In this document: piece after piece, positions 53,829 to 61,710 of the stretch
Numbering within the stretch: the first letter of the stretch is position 1
Layout of the letters: each line of letters starts with the position of its first letter
Assembly (NCBI GenBank): GCA_963709775.1
Contig: CAVPXS010000012.1
Location: 171,094-235,093, forward strand
Direction of reading: 5' to 3'
Source: Salinimicrobium sp963709775
GTDB taxonomy: Bacteria; Bacteroidota; Bacteroidia; Flavobacteriales; Flavobacteriaceae
Length of the DNA: 64,000 nucleotides
The notes under the pieces: generated by a model
Seen by the model: only the letters and a program-made list of their open reading frames with translations
Databases searched by the model: none
Told to the model about the DNA's origin: nothing
Made by a program: the position numbers and the translations under genes

Positions 53829-54887
53829 ATGAAAGACTTTATAATTGTTGGTGCAGGTCTTAGCGGAAGCTGTCTTGCTTACAGGCTCGAAAAAAGCGGA
53901 AAATCCTTTGTTGTTTTTGATGACGAAAGCCAGGAAGCCTCAAAAGTAGCCGGCGGATTCATGAATCCGGTAATCCTGAAGCGTTTCACCATGGCATGGA
54001 AGGCCGATGAACAGTTGGACATTGCGTACAGGTTTTACAGGGAAATGGAAGAGACTTTGGGAAAGACCTTTTTAGGTCCTCTAGAGGTCTACAGGAGGTT
54101 TTCTTCGGTTGAGGAGCAGAACAATTGGTTTACTGCAGCCGATAAGCCTCAAATGGCGCCATATCTCGACACCAATCTTGTTTCGAATCTCAACAAACAT
54201 ATTCCCGGACCATTTTCTTTTGGAAAAGTCCTTGGAACATCCCGCATCGATCCACGTTATCTTCTGGAATCTTATGCGGAATACCTACAGGAAAAAGGAT
54301 CTTTTATAAAGGAGACTTTTGATTACGATAAGTTGGAAATTAACTCTACGGGCGTCAGGTACAAAAACATAAGTGCCAAAAATGTGATTTTTTGTGAAGG
54401 TTTCGGCTTGCTGAATAATCCGTTTTTTAATTATCTTCCGTTAAGAGGGAACAAAGGAGAATATATTATCATAAAGGCGCCCGGGCTCGATCTTGAAGTA
54501 GGGGTGAAATCCTCCATCTTCATTTTTCCTGCAGGGGATGATCATTACGCTGTAGGTGCGACTTACAGTAACAGTGACAAAACACCGGGACCTACTACAA
54601 CAGCACGGGAGGAACTAATTAAAAAACTGAAGGACCTTATAAAAATAGATTTTGAAGTGGTGGATCAGGTCGCAGGTCTTAGACCTTCTACAATTGACAG
54701 GAGGCCACTGGTAGGACAGCATCCCAAATTCAGCAATCTTTACACCTGTAATGGTTTTGGAAGCCGGGGCATTCTCATAGCTCCTTCAATATCCCGGGAA
54801 CTTCTAAGCTATATTGAAGAAGGGGAATCACTGGATCCAGAAACCGACATTTCAAGATTTACCAAAAAATGGTATAAAGAGGCTTAA
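53829..54887 (+). CDS. FAD-dependent oxidoreductase (DAO family)
   Basis: 352 residues. Dinucleotide-binding motif IIVGAGLSGSCLAYRLE at the N-terminus, and GLRPSTIDRRPLVGQHP with a late GFGSRGILIAP that completes the FAD site, as in D-amino-acid-oxidase-type flavoproteins (GlyOx/ThiO/MnmC-like). Substrate not assignable. Its stop codon overlaps that of the convergent DUF983 gene. Confidence 0.85.
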   Translation: MKDFIIVGAGLSGSCLAYRLEKSGKSFVVFDDESQEASKVAGGFMNPVILKRFTMAWKADEQLDIAYRFYREMEETLGKTFLGPLEVYRRFSSVEEQNNWFTAADKPQMAPYLDTNLVSNLNKHIPGPFSFGKVLGTSRIDPRYLLESYAEYLQEKGSFIKETFDYDKLEINSTGVRYKNISAKNVIFCEGFGLLNNPFFNYLPLRGNKGEYIIIKAPGLDLEVGVKSSIFIFPAGDDHYAVGATYSNSDKTPGPTTTAREELIKKLKDLIKIDFEVVDQVAGLRPSTIDRRPLVGQHPKFSNLYTCNGFGSRGILIAPSISRELLSYIEEGESLDPETDISRFTKKWYKEA

Positions 54888-55270
54888 TTTTCTGCCTTTT
54901 TAGGGTCGTAAGAAAAAAAGAAATTCACCCATATGTTTCTGCTCCAGCGGACAATTACCGGTAAAAACAGGATTAGGGTAATTACAATGGCGATGAAGGT
55001 GGGGAGTAGAGAAAGACCCAGAAACCAGTAGGCGATCACAAAAGCTGCAGTTGCAAAAGCAATTCCCACTGCATAGCTCACATACATGGCTCCAAAGAAG
55101 AAAGAAGGCTCCATTTTGTATTTTGTGCCGCAGTTGGAGCAGCGCTCGTGCATATCAAATAGTTTGGAGATCTTGTAAGGGTTCGGTTCTTTGTACATGC
55201 TTTCTTCCTGGCACACAGGACAGGTGCCGGTGAAAATGCTGTATAATTTATTTCCTTTCAGGAATTCCAT
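54884..55270 (-). CDS. DUF983 membrane protein with Cys4 motif
   Basis: 128 residues: zinc-ribbon-like Cys pairs CPVC (17-20) and CSNC (about 39-42), then two membrane helices (AVGIAFATAAFVIAYWFLGL and FIAIVITLILFLPVIV). DUF983 members are unassigned membrane proteins; some flavobacterial ones lie near cytochrome oxidase or heme genes. Its TAA overlaps the end of the convergent FAD-oxidoreductase gene by four bases. Confidence 0.83.
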   Translation of the reverse strand: MEFLKGNKLYSIFTGTCPVCQEESMYKEPNPYKISKLFDMHERCSNCGTKYKMEPSFFFGAMYVSYAVGIAFATAAFVIAYWFLGLSLLPTFIAIVITLILFLPVIVRWSRNIWVNFFFSYDPKKAEN

Positions 55271-55613
55271 AAGATTCTGTAATCTGTTGTAAATTTAAGA
55301 ATCTTCTTTGAAATATCGGAGGGACCGGCATTAATGAGTTGTCAAAAAGGAGTGATTTTCCGCATATTTTTCTTCTCTTACTTCGCGGTGGTTCAATAAC
55401 ATATTAAAGATAATCAACCAGGATTCCATCTTCTCGCCTCCTGATTGCCTTCAAAACATTGAAACTGGAACATCTTTTAAAATTCAGATAAGAGAAGCCA
55501 TAAATGTTTAAAATTTAGGTCTCTTAACTGGTTTTTAATTAACCCGATGCAATTAAAAGGTTATTTTTTTCCCCCGAAAAAAGTGAGCATCTTTGCAAAA
55601 ATTTTGCAGTGGA
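55271..55613. other. Intergenic region between DUF983 and ABC-F genes (about 340 bases)
   Basis: No open reading frame of note. An 8-bp inverted repeat, aagattct (55271-55278) and agaatctt (55298-55305), lies just upstream of the DUF983 gene. Near the ABC-F start, CATCTTTG (55588-55595) is one base from a -7 box. I see no RNA gene and no known riboswitch pattern. Confidence 0.4.
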
Positions 55614-57521
55614 ATGTTGAATATACACAACTTATCGGTCTCCTTTGGTGGAGAATATTTATTTGAAGAGATCACTTTTAGGCTTGGAGCCGGTGACAGG
55701 GTGGGATTAATAGGAAAAAACGGGGCCGGAAAATCTACTATGCTCAAGATCCTTTCGGGGGAAATGGAACCCGATACCGGCCAAATTGCTGCCGACAAGG
55801 ATCTAAAAATTGGGTTTCTTAAACAGGATATAGACTTCGTTGAAGGAAGAACTGTACTGGAAGAGTCTTATGAAGCCTTTGAGGAAATAAAGGAACTGGA
55901 AAAGCGTCTTGAGAGGATTAATCATCAACTGGCAGAGCGTACAGACTATGAGAGTGATGAATACCACCAGTTAATGATAGATCTCAATGATGTGCAGCAT
56001 CAATATGAGATCCATGGTGGCTATAGTTATCAGGGAGAAACAGAGAGAATCCTGCAGGGGCTTGGGTTTAAAAGAGAGGATTTCAACAAATTGACCAACA
56101 CCTTTTCAGGAGGTTGGAGAATGAGAATAGAGCTGGCTAAGCTTCTGCTTCAGCAAAATGATATTCTTTTGCTGGATGAGCCTACCAACCACCTCGATAT
56201 TGAATCCATTATCTGGCTTGAAGGATTTTTAAATAATTATCCAGGTGCTGTAGTTATTGTTTCGCATGATAAGATGTTCCTGGACAATGTGACCAACAGA
56301 ACGATTGAGATTTCATTGGGTAGGATATATGATTTTAATAAACCATACTCCAAGTACCTGGTGCTGCGTAATGAATTACGGGAGCAACAACTGGCCTCAC
56401 AAAAAAATCAGGAGAAACAAATCCAGCAGACAGAAAAACTTATTGAGAAATTCCGTGCTAAAGCTTCCAAGGCAAGCATGGCCCAGTCTCTTATAAAAAA
56501 GCTTGACAAGATTGATCGTATCGAAGTCGACGAGGATGATAATTCGGTCATGAATTTAAAATTCCCCGTTTCGGTAGTTCCGGGGAAGGTAGTTATCGAA
56601 GCACATCATATTTCCAAGAATTACGGTCATAAAACTGTACTTAAAAATATTGACCTGCTTATTGAACGGGATTCAAAGACTGCTTTCGTAGGTCAGAACG
56701 GGCAGGGAAAGTCTACACTTGCTAAAATCATTGTAGGAGAGCTGGACCATAAAGGAGAGCTTAAACTGGGACACAATGTTCAAATTGGATATTTTGCTCA
56801 GAATCAAGCTGAATACCTTGATGGTTCAAAAACCGTTCTGGATACGATGATAGATGCTGCTAATGAAAAGAACAGGTCTAAAGTGAGGGATATCCTGGGT
56901 TCCTTTTTATTTCGGGGGGATGAAGTTGATAAATATGTGAGGGTACTTTCGGGAGGAGAAAGGAACAGGTTGGCTTTGGCAAAAATGCTGCTTCAGCCCT
57001 TTAATGTTCTCGTGATGGATGAGCCAACAAACCACCTGGATATTAAATCAAAGAATGTTCTTAAAGACGCTTTAAAGAGTTTTGAAGGTACTTTGATCCT
57101 GGTTTCGCACGACAGGGATTTCCTGCAGGGGCTTACAAACAAAGTTTATGAATTTAAGGATCATAAGATTAAGGAGTATCTGGGAGATATAGATTATTAC
57201 CTTGACCAGCGTAAACTGGTGGATATGCGTGAGGTTGAGAAGAGAGATGTTGAAAAGCAGGCGCCAAAGGAAAGTAACAAAGATTCTTACGAGAACCAGA
57301 AAAAGCTAAAATCCCTTAATAACAAATTGAGCAATATTGAAAGCAAGATCTCCCGTCTTGAAAAAGAAATAAAAGCAAAAGATGTTGAACTTGCTGCCAA
57401 CTATGAGAAAAGCGTTGCTCAAAAAGACTTTTTAAATACCTATCAGGAAAAGAAAAAAGAACTGTCCCAATTGATGAAAGATTGGGAGCAAGTGCAGCTT
57501 TCTATTGAAGAAAAAGGATAG
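55614..57521 (+). CDS. ABC-F family ATPase
   Basis: About 635 residues: two ATP-binding cassettes with Walker A GKNGAGKST and GQNGQGKST, signatures TFSGGWRMR and LSGGERNRL, and Walker B LLLDEPTNHLD and LVMDEPTNHLD, no membrane helices, a linker between cassettes, and a C-terminal coiled coil (KLSNIESKISRLEKEIKAK, in part). ABC-F proteins act on the ribosome (Uup/YheS-like). The ATG at 55614 (MLNIHNLSVSF) is preferred over the in-frame TTG at 55593. Confidence 0.93.
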   Translation: MLNIHNLSVSFGGEYLFEEITFRLGAGDRVGLIGKNGAGKSTMLKILSGEMEPDTGQIAADKDLKIGFLKQDIDFVEGRTVLEESYEAFEEIKELEKRLERINHQLAERTDYESDEYHQLMIDLNDVQHQYEIHGGYSYQGETERILQGLGFKREDFNKLTNTFSGGWRMRIELAKLLLQQNDILLLDEPTNHLDIESIIWLEGFLNNYPGAVVIVSHDKMFLDNVTNRTIEISLGRIYDFNKPYSKYLVLRNELREQQLASQKNQEKQIQQTEKLIEKFRAKASKASMAQSLIKKLDKIDRIEVDEDDNSVMNLKFPVSVVPGKVVIEAHHISKNYGHKTVLKNIDLLIERDSKTAFVGQNGQGKSTLAKIIVGELDHKGELKLGHNVQIGYFAQNQAEYLDGSKTVLDTMIDAANEKNRSKVRDILGSFLFRGDEVDKYVRVLSGGERNRLALAKMLLQPFNVLVMDEPTNHLDIKSKNVLKDALKSFEGTLILVSHDRDFLQGLTNKVYEFKDHKIKEYLGDIDYYLDQRKLVDMREVEKRDVEKQAPKESNKDSYENQKKLKSLNNKLSNIESKISRLEKEIKAKDVELAANYEKSVAQKDFLNTYQEKKKELSQLMKDWEQVQLSIEEKG

Positions 57522-57523
57522 CA

Positions 57524-57706
57524 ATGATTGAGCATTTCTTTCAATGTCCATATTGCTGGGAGGAAATTTCCATGCTTCTTGATCCTTCAATAAGGGAACA
57601 GAAATATATCGAAGATTGTGAGAATTGCTGTAATCCTATGGAAGTTTCGGTCTCATTCGTAGATGGAGAATTAAATAGCTTTCAGGTAGCCGGTATCGAT
57701 CAGTAA
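57524..57706 (+). CDS. CPXCG motif-containing cysteine-rich protein
   Basis: 60 residues; two Cys pairs, CPYC (8-11) and CENC (32-35), with a further Cys after the second, typical of this small zinc-ribbon family. The family's usual Gly after the first pair is Trp here (CPYCW). Two bases after the ABC-F stop, so cotranscribed. Function unknown. Confidence 0.87.
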   Translation: MIEHFFQCPYCWEEISMLLDPSIREQKYIEDCENCCNPMEVSVSFVDGELNSFQVAGIDQ

Positions 57707-57776
57707 ACTTTATAAAATCAAAAATTTCAGGGGTTTATAAGATACTTTTTTTAAATTCGGAAACTGTATCAAAAAA

Positions 57777-58136
57777 ATGACTGTGGAAAAATCTTTTGAA
57801 TTTGCTGAAAATGTTGTTGGCTTTATGGTCAATTCTGAAATTGATCAGGAGAAAATAGAGGAGATTTTAGAAGCAGTAAAACAAAGGATTAAGAAAATAT
57901 CACCTATTTGTCTGTACCTCGAGGACCAGAATGATGAAGGCGCCTCTTTTAAAGGCTTTATGGAAATTCTTTCTTTTCATTTTTCTCACTCAAAGGATCT
58001 CGATAAAATAGCGGTAGTTACAGACGATAAGTTGTTTCAAAAATCTATGGATATTAAAGATCTTATAGTTCCTGCCAGGGTTAAAACTTTTGACAGAAAG
58101 GAGCGAATGAAGGCCATGAATTGGGTGATGGAATAA
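57777..58136 (+). CDS. SpoIIAA-like (STAS/SEC14-type) domain protein
   Basis: 119 residues of alternating strands and helices (FAENVVGFMVNSEI, then CLYLEDQNDEGASFKGFMEIL, in part, then KIAVVTDDKLFQ), matching the SpoIIAA-like family of small cytosolic proteins with a Sec14-related fold. No catalytic residues are known. Last core gene before the tRNA and mobile element. Confidence 0.78.
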   Translation: MTVEKSFEFAENVVGFMVNSEIDQEKIEEILEAVKQRIKKISPICLYLEDQNDEGASFKGFMEILSFHFSHSKDLDKIAVVTDDKLFQKSMDIKDLIVPARVKTFDRKERMKAMNWVME

Positions 58137-58151
58137 TTTTCAAAAAAAGCT

Positions 58152-58181
58152 TTGGAGAAATGAAAATTGACTGTATATTTG
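58152..58181 (+). promoter_or_regulatory. Promoter of the initiator tRNA gene
   Basis: TTG at 58152-58154, exactly 19 bases, TATATTTG at 58174-58181; the tRNA begins 12 bases later at 58193. Confidence 0.75.
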
Positions 58182-58192
58182 CAGTCCAATAT

Positions 58193-58265
<73 letters not shown>

Positions 58266-58276
58266 CTAGCAAAGAC

Positions 58277-58310
58277 AAGGCTTCACAGAAATGTGAAGCC
58301 TTTCTTTTTT
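58277..58310 (+). terminator. Terminator after tRNA-fMet
   Basis: Perfect 11-bp stem aaggcttcaca (58277-58287) with tgtgaagcctt (58292-58302), loop gaaa, followed by a T-run interrupted by one C. Confidence 0.88.
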
Positions 58311-58316
58311 CAATGG

Positions 58317-58338
58317 GGTACAGAATAGGTACAGAATA
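58317..58338. repeat. Tandem 11-bp direct repeat at the element's left end
   Basis: ggtacagaata occurs twice back to back (58317-58327 and 58328-58338), seven bases after the tRNA terminator T-run. Short direct repeats beside attachment sites often serve integrase or excisionase binding; that role here is inferred from position. Confidence 0.6.
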
Positions 58339-58570
58339 AGGAAATCTTCAGAAGTCAATTATTTTCCTCTATAAATACCTTCATTTAATATTAATCTGAA
58401 TGAATTTCATTCTAGTTGAGGATTTGCTCAGAGAGGATCAAGCATAATTGTTTGGCCTCTTCCATTATTTATTCTGTGAGTATTATTATTTCTGAATAGC
58501 AAAATAATTAAACAACCAACCAATCCTTTCTTTTCGTTATCTTTAAATAGGTGACAAAAAGAAAAATAGC

Positions 58571-59296
58571 ATGTTTTTGGAGCGTATAGCCATTTTTACT
58601 CTTCAGGTGAGGGCAAAGCTCCAAACCCTTATAAAATTCTTGCTACGGGAAACTGATTCTCAAGTCGGACAAATCTTTTTCACTTGCTGTCTTTTCTTTT
58701 TGACCGGGCTTCTTATTTATACCTGGTTAGTTCCTTCCGCTTTGTGGGTGAAGCTAAGTTTTAGTTTTATATACATCCTGTCTCTTCTGTTAATTGTCAC
58801 TGCAATTCATTTCATTCTTCAGCGAAAAAGAATCAGGAAGAATATAAATGTCATGGAAGTTTATATAGTTAGTGATCAGGAACAAGAAAATTTTCAAAAA
58901 TTACATCTTAATTCCATTGCGCTCACAGAAGTTCAGGCAAAAGCTATCTTTACAGATTTGTCGGTGAAATACATTTCCGGAACCTATAAAAGTTTTCAAT
59001 CTTTAATCCTTCTTAAAGCAGTTCCATTTAAGGAACGTTTGATTTGGAAAGATCTATCTCCAAAAGGTCCGAAACAGGTAAATCGTCAGACCTTACTGGA
59101 ATTTTTAAGCAACCTGCTGGCCGGCTTTGAAAATCTCGAAAACCATCAAATCATGGAGCTTGTGAATCATTATTTTATCCTTAGAAACGCATCGGGCACC
59201 GAACAGACTCTATCCACCAAGAACATCTCTGACTGGCGAATGAATAAAGCTGCTTATCTAAAAGAAATCTCACAACTCTTTCAGCAGCATCTATAG
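58571..59296 (+). CDS. Unrecognised two-helix membrane protein of the mobile element
   Basis: 241 residues. Two close membrane helices (about 34-55 and 60-82) are followed by a basic stretch (LQRKRIRKN) and a cytoplasmic domain of about 150 residues. Readable landmarks in that domain are LNSIALTEVQAKAIFTDLS, FKERLIWKDLSPKG and the C-terminal NISDWRMNKAAYLKEISQLF. I cannot place it in a named family. The ATG at 58571 fits; the coding strand is that of the mobilization genes. It is separated from the HTH gene by 113 bases. Confidence 0.6.
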   Translation: MFLERIAIFTLQVRAKLQTLIKFLLRETDSQVGQIFFTCCLFFLTGLLIYTWLVPSALWVKLSFSFIYILSLLLIVTAIHFILQRKRIRKNINVMEVYIVSDQEQENFQKLHLNSIALTEVQAKAIFTDLSVKYISGTYKSFQSLILLKAVPFKERLIWKDLSPKGPKQVNRQTLLEFLSNLLAGFENLENHQIMELVNHYFILRNASGTEQTLSTKNISDWRMNKAAYLKEISQLFQQHL

Positions 59297-59409
59297 GGTA
59301 ATTACTATTAGATTACCTGTTACCTTACTGATTTACAATGATTTTAGTTATTCATTTGTTTCTATAACCAGAGGACAGCAGGTTTGCTGACTTCTTAAAA
59401 TTAGAAATT

Positions 59410-59640
59410 ATGGATGATTTACAACTAGAAGATCGATTGCTTCGCATTGAGCAAAAGCTTACAGCAAACAAGGAAGTTTTAACCCTGGAAGAAGCCTGTA
59501 ATTATACCGGTATTTCTCAGAGCTATATGTACAAGCTTACCTCAGCTGGAAAAATTCCACACTCTAAACCTAGTGGAAAGATGATTTATTTCGACAGGAT
59601 AAAACTGAATTCCTGGTTACTGAGAAACTCAAAATCTTAG
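59410..59640 (+). CDS. Excisionase-family helix-turn-helix protein
   Basis: 76 residues. LEEACNYTGISQSYMYKLTSAGKIPHSKPSGK (in part) is the MerR-like winged HTH of the Xis/'HTH_17' group, followed by the wing (MIYFDRIKLNSWLL). A short coiled N-terminal helix precedes it (QLEDRLLRIEQKL). It may direct excision or regulate the element's genes. Four bases separate it from the next gene. Confidence 0.8.
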   Translation: MDDLQLEDRLLRIEQKLTANKEVLTLEEACNYTGISQSYMYKLTSAGKIPHSKPSGKMIYFDRIKLNSWLLRNSKS

Positions 59641-59644
59641 GATT

Positions 59645-60439
59645 GTGAATGGCTACGAATTTTCCAGGGCATGGTTCGACTTCAGCTTTGTGAATCCTGG
59701 TAAAATAAAACCTGTCCACTCCGCTATTTATTTTTTTGCCATAGAACGCTGCAATCGACTGGGATGGAAAGAGGAATTTGGTTTTCCTACTGATCTCGCC
59801 ATGGAAGCTTTAGGTATAAGGAATTATAAAACCTACATCAAGGCCTTACAGGACCTCGTGGACTGGGGTTTTATAAAGTGGATTCAAAAAAGCAAAAACC
59901 AATTTACTGCCAATATCATTGCTTTGGTAAAAAACACTGAAGCACAACCCAAAGCATTGGATTCAGCACTGTCGGTTCAAAGTATAAAGCAAGTCCGGAG
60001 CATTGCGAGTATAAATAAACAATTAAACTATAAACAAATAAACCATCAAACCTTTATTAAAGAGCCATTTTTAAAAATCAACAAGTCGGAAATCCCAAAA
60101 GAGCAGCTGGGATATTATGACTGGGCTTTAAAATTTCAGGAACTGTTTCTAATAAACTTAAAGAACAAAGGCGCTCCTTTAAGAAAGGCGGAAATGACAA
60201 GCTTTAAGGATTGTCTGGATCCGATCCGTTTAATGATTGAAAAAGACGGGGTTCATACAGATCAATTACAGCTCGCTTATGAGCTGTTAAACGGCCCGGA
60301 TGAATTCTGGAAAGGAATAATCCTAAATACTAACAAACTTCGGCAAAAGATAGCGCAACTGATCGCTCAAGGTAAAAAGTCAAGACCATTAGAAAATATG
60401 GACCAGAGGGTTCAGCAAAAAATAAAATACTATGATTAA
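59645..60439 (+). CDS. Replication-initiator-like protein with winged-helix N-terminus
   Basis: 264 residues starting at GTG 59645 (MNGYEFSRAWFDFSF). The N-terminal region (FPTDLAMEALGIRNYKTYIKALQDLVDWGFIKWI, in part) looks like the winged helix of DnaD/RepA-type replication or primosome proteins; the C-terminal part is helical (LQLAYELLNGPDEFWKGIIL). Paired with a DnaC-like ATPase whose ATG overlaps its stop by eight bases, a layout that suggests helicase loading on element DNA. The family name is tentative. Confidence 0.6.
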   Translation: MNGYEFSRAWFDFSFVNPGKIKPVHSAIYFFAIERCNRLGWKEEFGFPTDLAMEALGIRNYKTYIKALQDLVDWGFIKWIQKSKNQFTANIIALVKNTEAQPKALDSALSVQSIKQVRSIASINKQLNYKQINHQTFIKEPFLKINKSEIPKEQLGYYDWALKFQELFLINLKNKGAPLRKAEMTSFKDCLDPIRLMIEKDGVHTDQLQLAYELLNGPDEFWKGIILNTNKLRQKIAQLIAQGKKSRPLENMDQRVQQKIKYYD

Positions 60440-61085
60440 TTCACCTTCGGAAAATATTTCCCCGCCAAAAGGAGTTGCTACTGACAACCAATGCCTGATA
60501 AGCAAACAATTATTTTGGAAGCTGCTTTGCACTCACGAACCGGGTTTTAAAATTAAACCAGAAAGTGAACGAATTATTTATACAGTTTTCCGCTATTTTT
60601 TGCAACAACCTGATTTTAATGAATACGAGGTAATCAAAAATAAAGCAGGATTAGATAAAGGCCTATTGGTCTATGGAGACTATGGAGTAGGGAAATCCAC
60701 GCTCTTTGAGGTTATCCACAACATAGGAAAAGCAATTGTTACCCGCACCCGCAATACCCAACTTTGGTTCCCACGCACCTCGACCCTTAGTATCCTTACC
60801 AGGTATTATGATGCGCAAAAGAATGCTGCAAGTAATTTTAACCTGGAAAACTTCTACCACGGAAAATTGTATCTGGACGACCTTGGAAAAGAAGACAAGG
60901 CATATAACCGGGAAGAGATTATCGGGAAATTGCTGTTTGAAAGGCATCGCAGGAAAGTAAAAACCTTTGTGACCACCAATGAGAATCCCTCGGCTATAGC
61001 TGCCAGGTATGGAAATCATATTGGAGACCGACTGCCGGAAATGTTCAATATCATTAAATGGGAAGGAAGAAGTTGGCGAGAATAA
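60432..61085 (+). CDS. DnaC/IstB-like P-loop ATPase
   Basis: 217 residues. Walker A GDYGVGKST, Walker B KLYLDDLGKED and a sensor-1 Asn (VTTNENPSAIAARYG) match AAA+ helicase-loader proteins (DnaC/IstB group). It overlaps the upstream replication-type gene by eight bases. It could load the host DnaB helicase for element replication or strand processing. No transposase is adjacent, which argues against an IstB role. Confidence 0.78.
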   Translation: MINSPSENISPPKGVATDNQCLISKQLFWKLLCTHEPGFKIKPESERIIYTVFRYFLQQPDFNEYEVIKNKAGLDKGLLVYGDYGVGKSTLFEVIHNIGKAIVTRTRNTQLWFPRTSTLSILTRYYDAQKNAASNFNLENFYHGKLYLDDLGKEDKAYNREEIIGKLLFERHRRKVKTFVTTNENPSAIAARYGNHIGDRLPEMFNIIKWEGRSWRE

Positions 61086-61413
61086 TTTATTAAGAAAGCC
61101 CTCACCACATTTCCCACGATTCCGCAAAAGCTACATCTTAGGGAAAAGAGGTTCGTCCAAAAATAGGATTTGGAAGTAAGCCAAAACAGAAACTATAATC
61201 AGGTTAGAAAGCAATTTTCAGCTCATAAGTTAAAGAATAACTCATCTGAAAAAGCACACTTTTGGCTTACCTCCAAAGCGTTAGTAGTTCAATAATAAAA
61301 AGTTACAGCTAAAGATAATTCATGTAAATTTTTTTTGAGTAGCAAAGCAAGATGTGTCATTGTCATGACAATCTTGCTTTGCGCCCGGAGGTTGCAAAGT
61401 TTTTATAGAAAAA
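61086..61413. other. Intergenic region before the mob genes (328 bases)
   Basis: No gene. It contains the strong inverted repeat at 61342-61382, described separately, and a 13-bp run of T/A (attttttttga). The rest is AT-rich with no ORF over 60 codons on either strand. Confidence 0.6.
61342..61382. promoter_or_regulatory. Inverted repeat with nested palindrome, candidate oriT or MobC operator
   Basis: Perfect 12-bp arms gcaaagcaagat (61342-61353) and atcttgctttgc (61371-61382) enclose a 17-base centre that itself contains the palindrome ttgtcatgacaa. It lies 31 bases before the MobC start, the usual place for a transfer origin and for autoregulation by the RHH accessory protein. Confidence 0.55.
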
Positions 61414-61710
61414 ATGAAAAGAGAGTATATCCAGATCCGATGCTCGATCTACGAGAAAAAGCTACTCAAAAGAAGGGCGGCCAGGGCAGGAATTTCCCTT
61501 TCAGAATATCTTCGTTCTACTGCCTTTGAAAGAAATATCATAGAAAGAATTACTCCCGAACAGCTGGAGTATTACCGGATGCTGGTACAGTACAAAAACA
61601 ATTTTGCGCGGATCAGCAGCATGTTCAAAAATCGGGATCCGAAATTGGCTGCATCAGTAGAGGCTTTGGCAGAAGAAATCAGAACCCACCTTAAAAACTT
61701 TAAAAAATGA
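61414..61710 (+). CDS. mobC: MobC-like relaxosome accessory protein
   Basis: 98 residues. N-terminal ribbon-helix-helix (KREYIQIRCSIYEKKLLKRR, AARAGISLSEYLRSTAF), then a helix pair (LEYYRMLVQYKNNFARISSMF) as in plasmid mobilization relaxosome proteins. It binds oriT and helps the relaxase open the strand. Its TGA overlaps the relaxase ATG (atga), so translation is coupled. Confidence 0.83.
   Translation: MKREYIQIRCSIYEKKLLKRRAARAGISLSEYLRSTAFERNIIERITPEQLEYYRMLVQYKNNFARISSMFKNRDPKLAASVEALAEEIRTHLKNFKK

Noticed and set aside
60432..61085. IstB-like ATPase as part of an IS21 insertion sequence
   Set aside because: No IstA transposase or terminal repeats are next to it; the partner is a replication-type protein.
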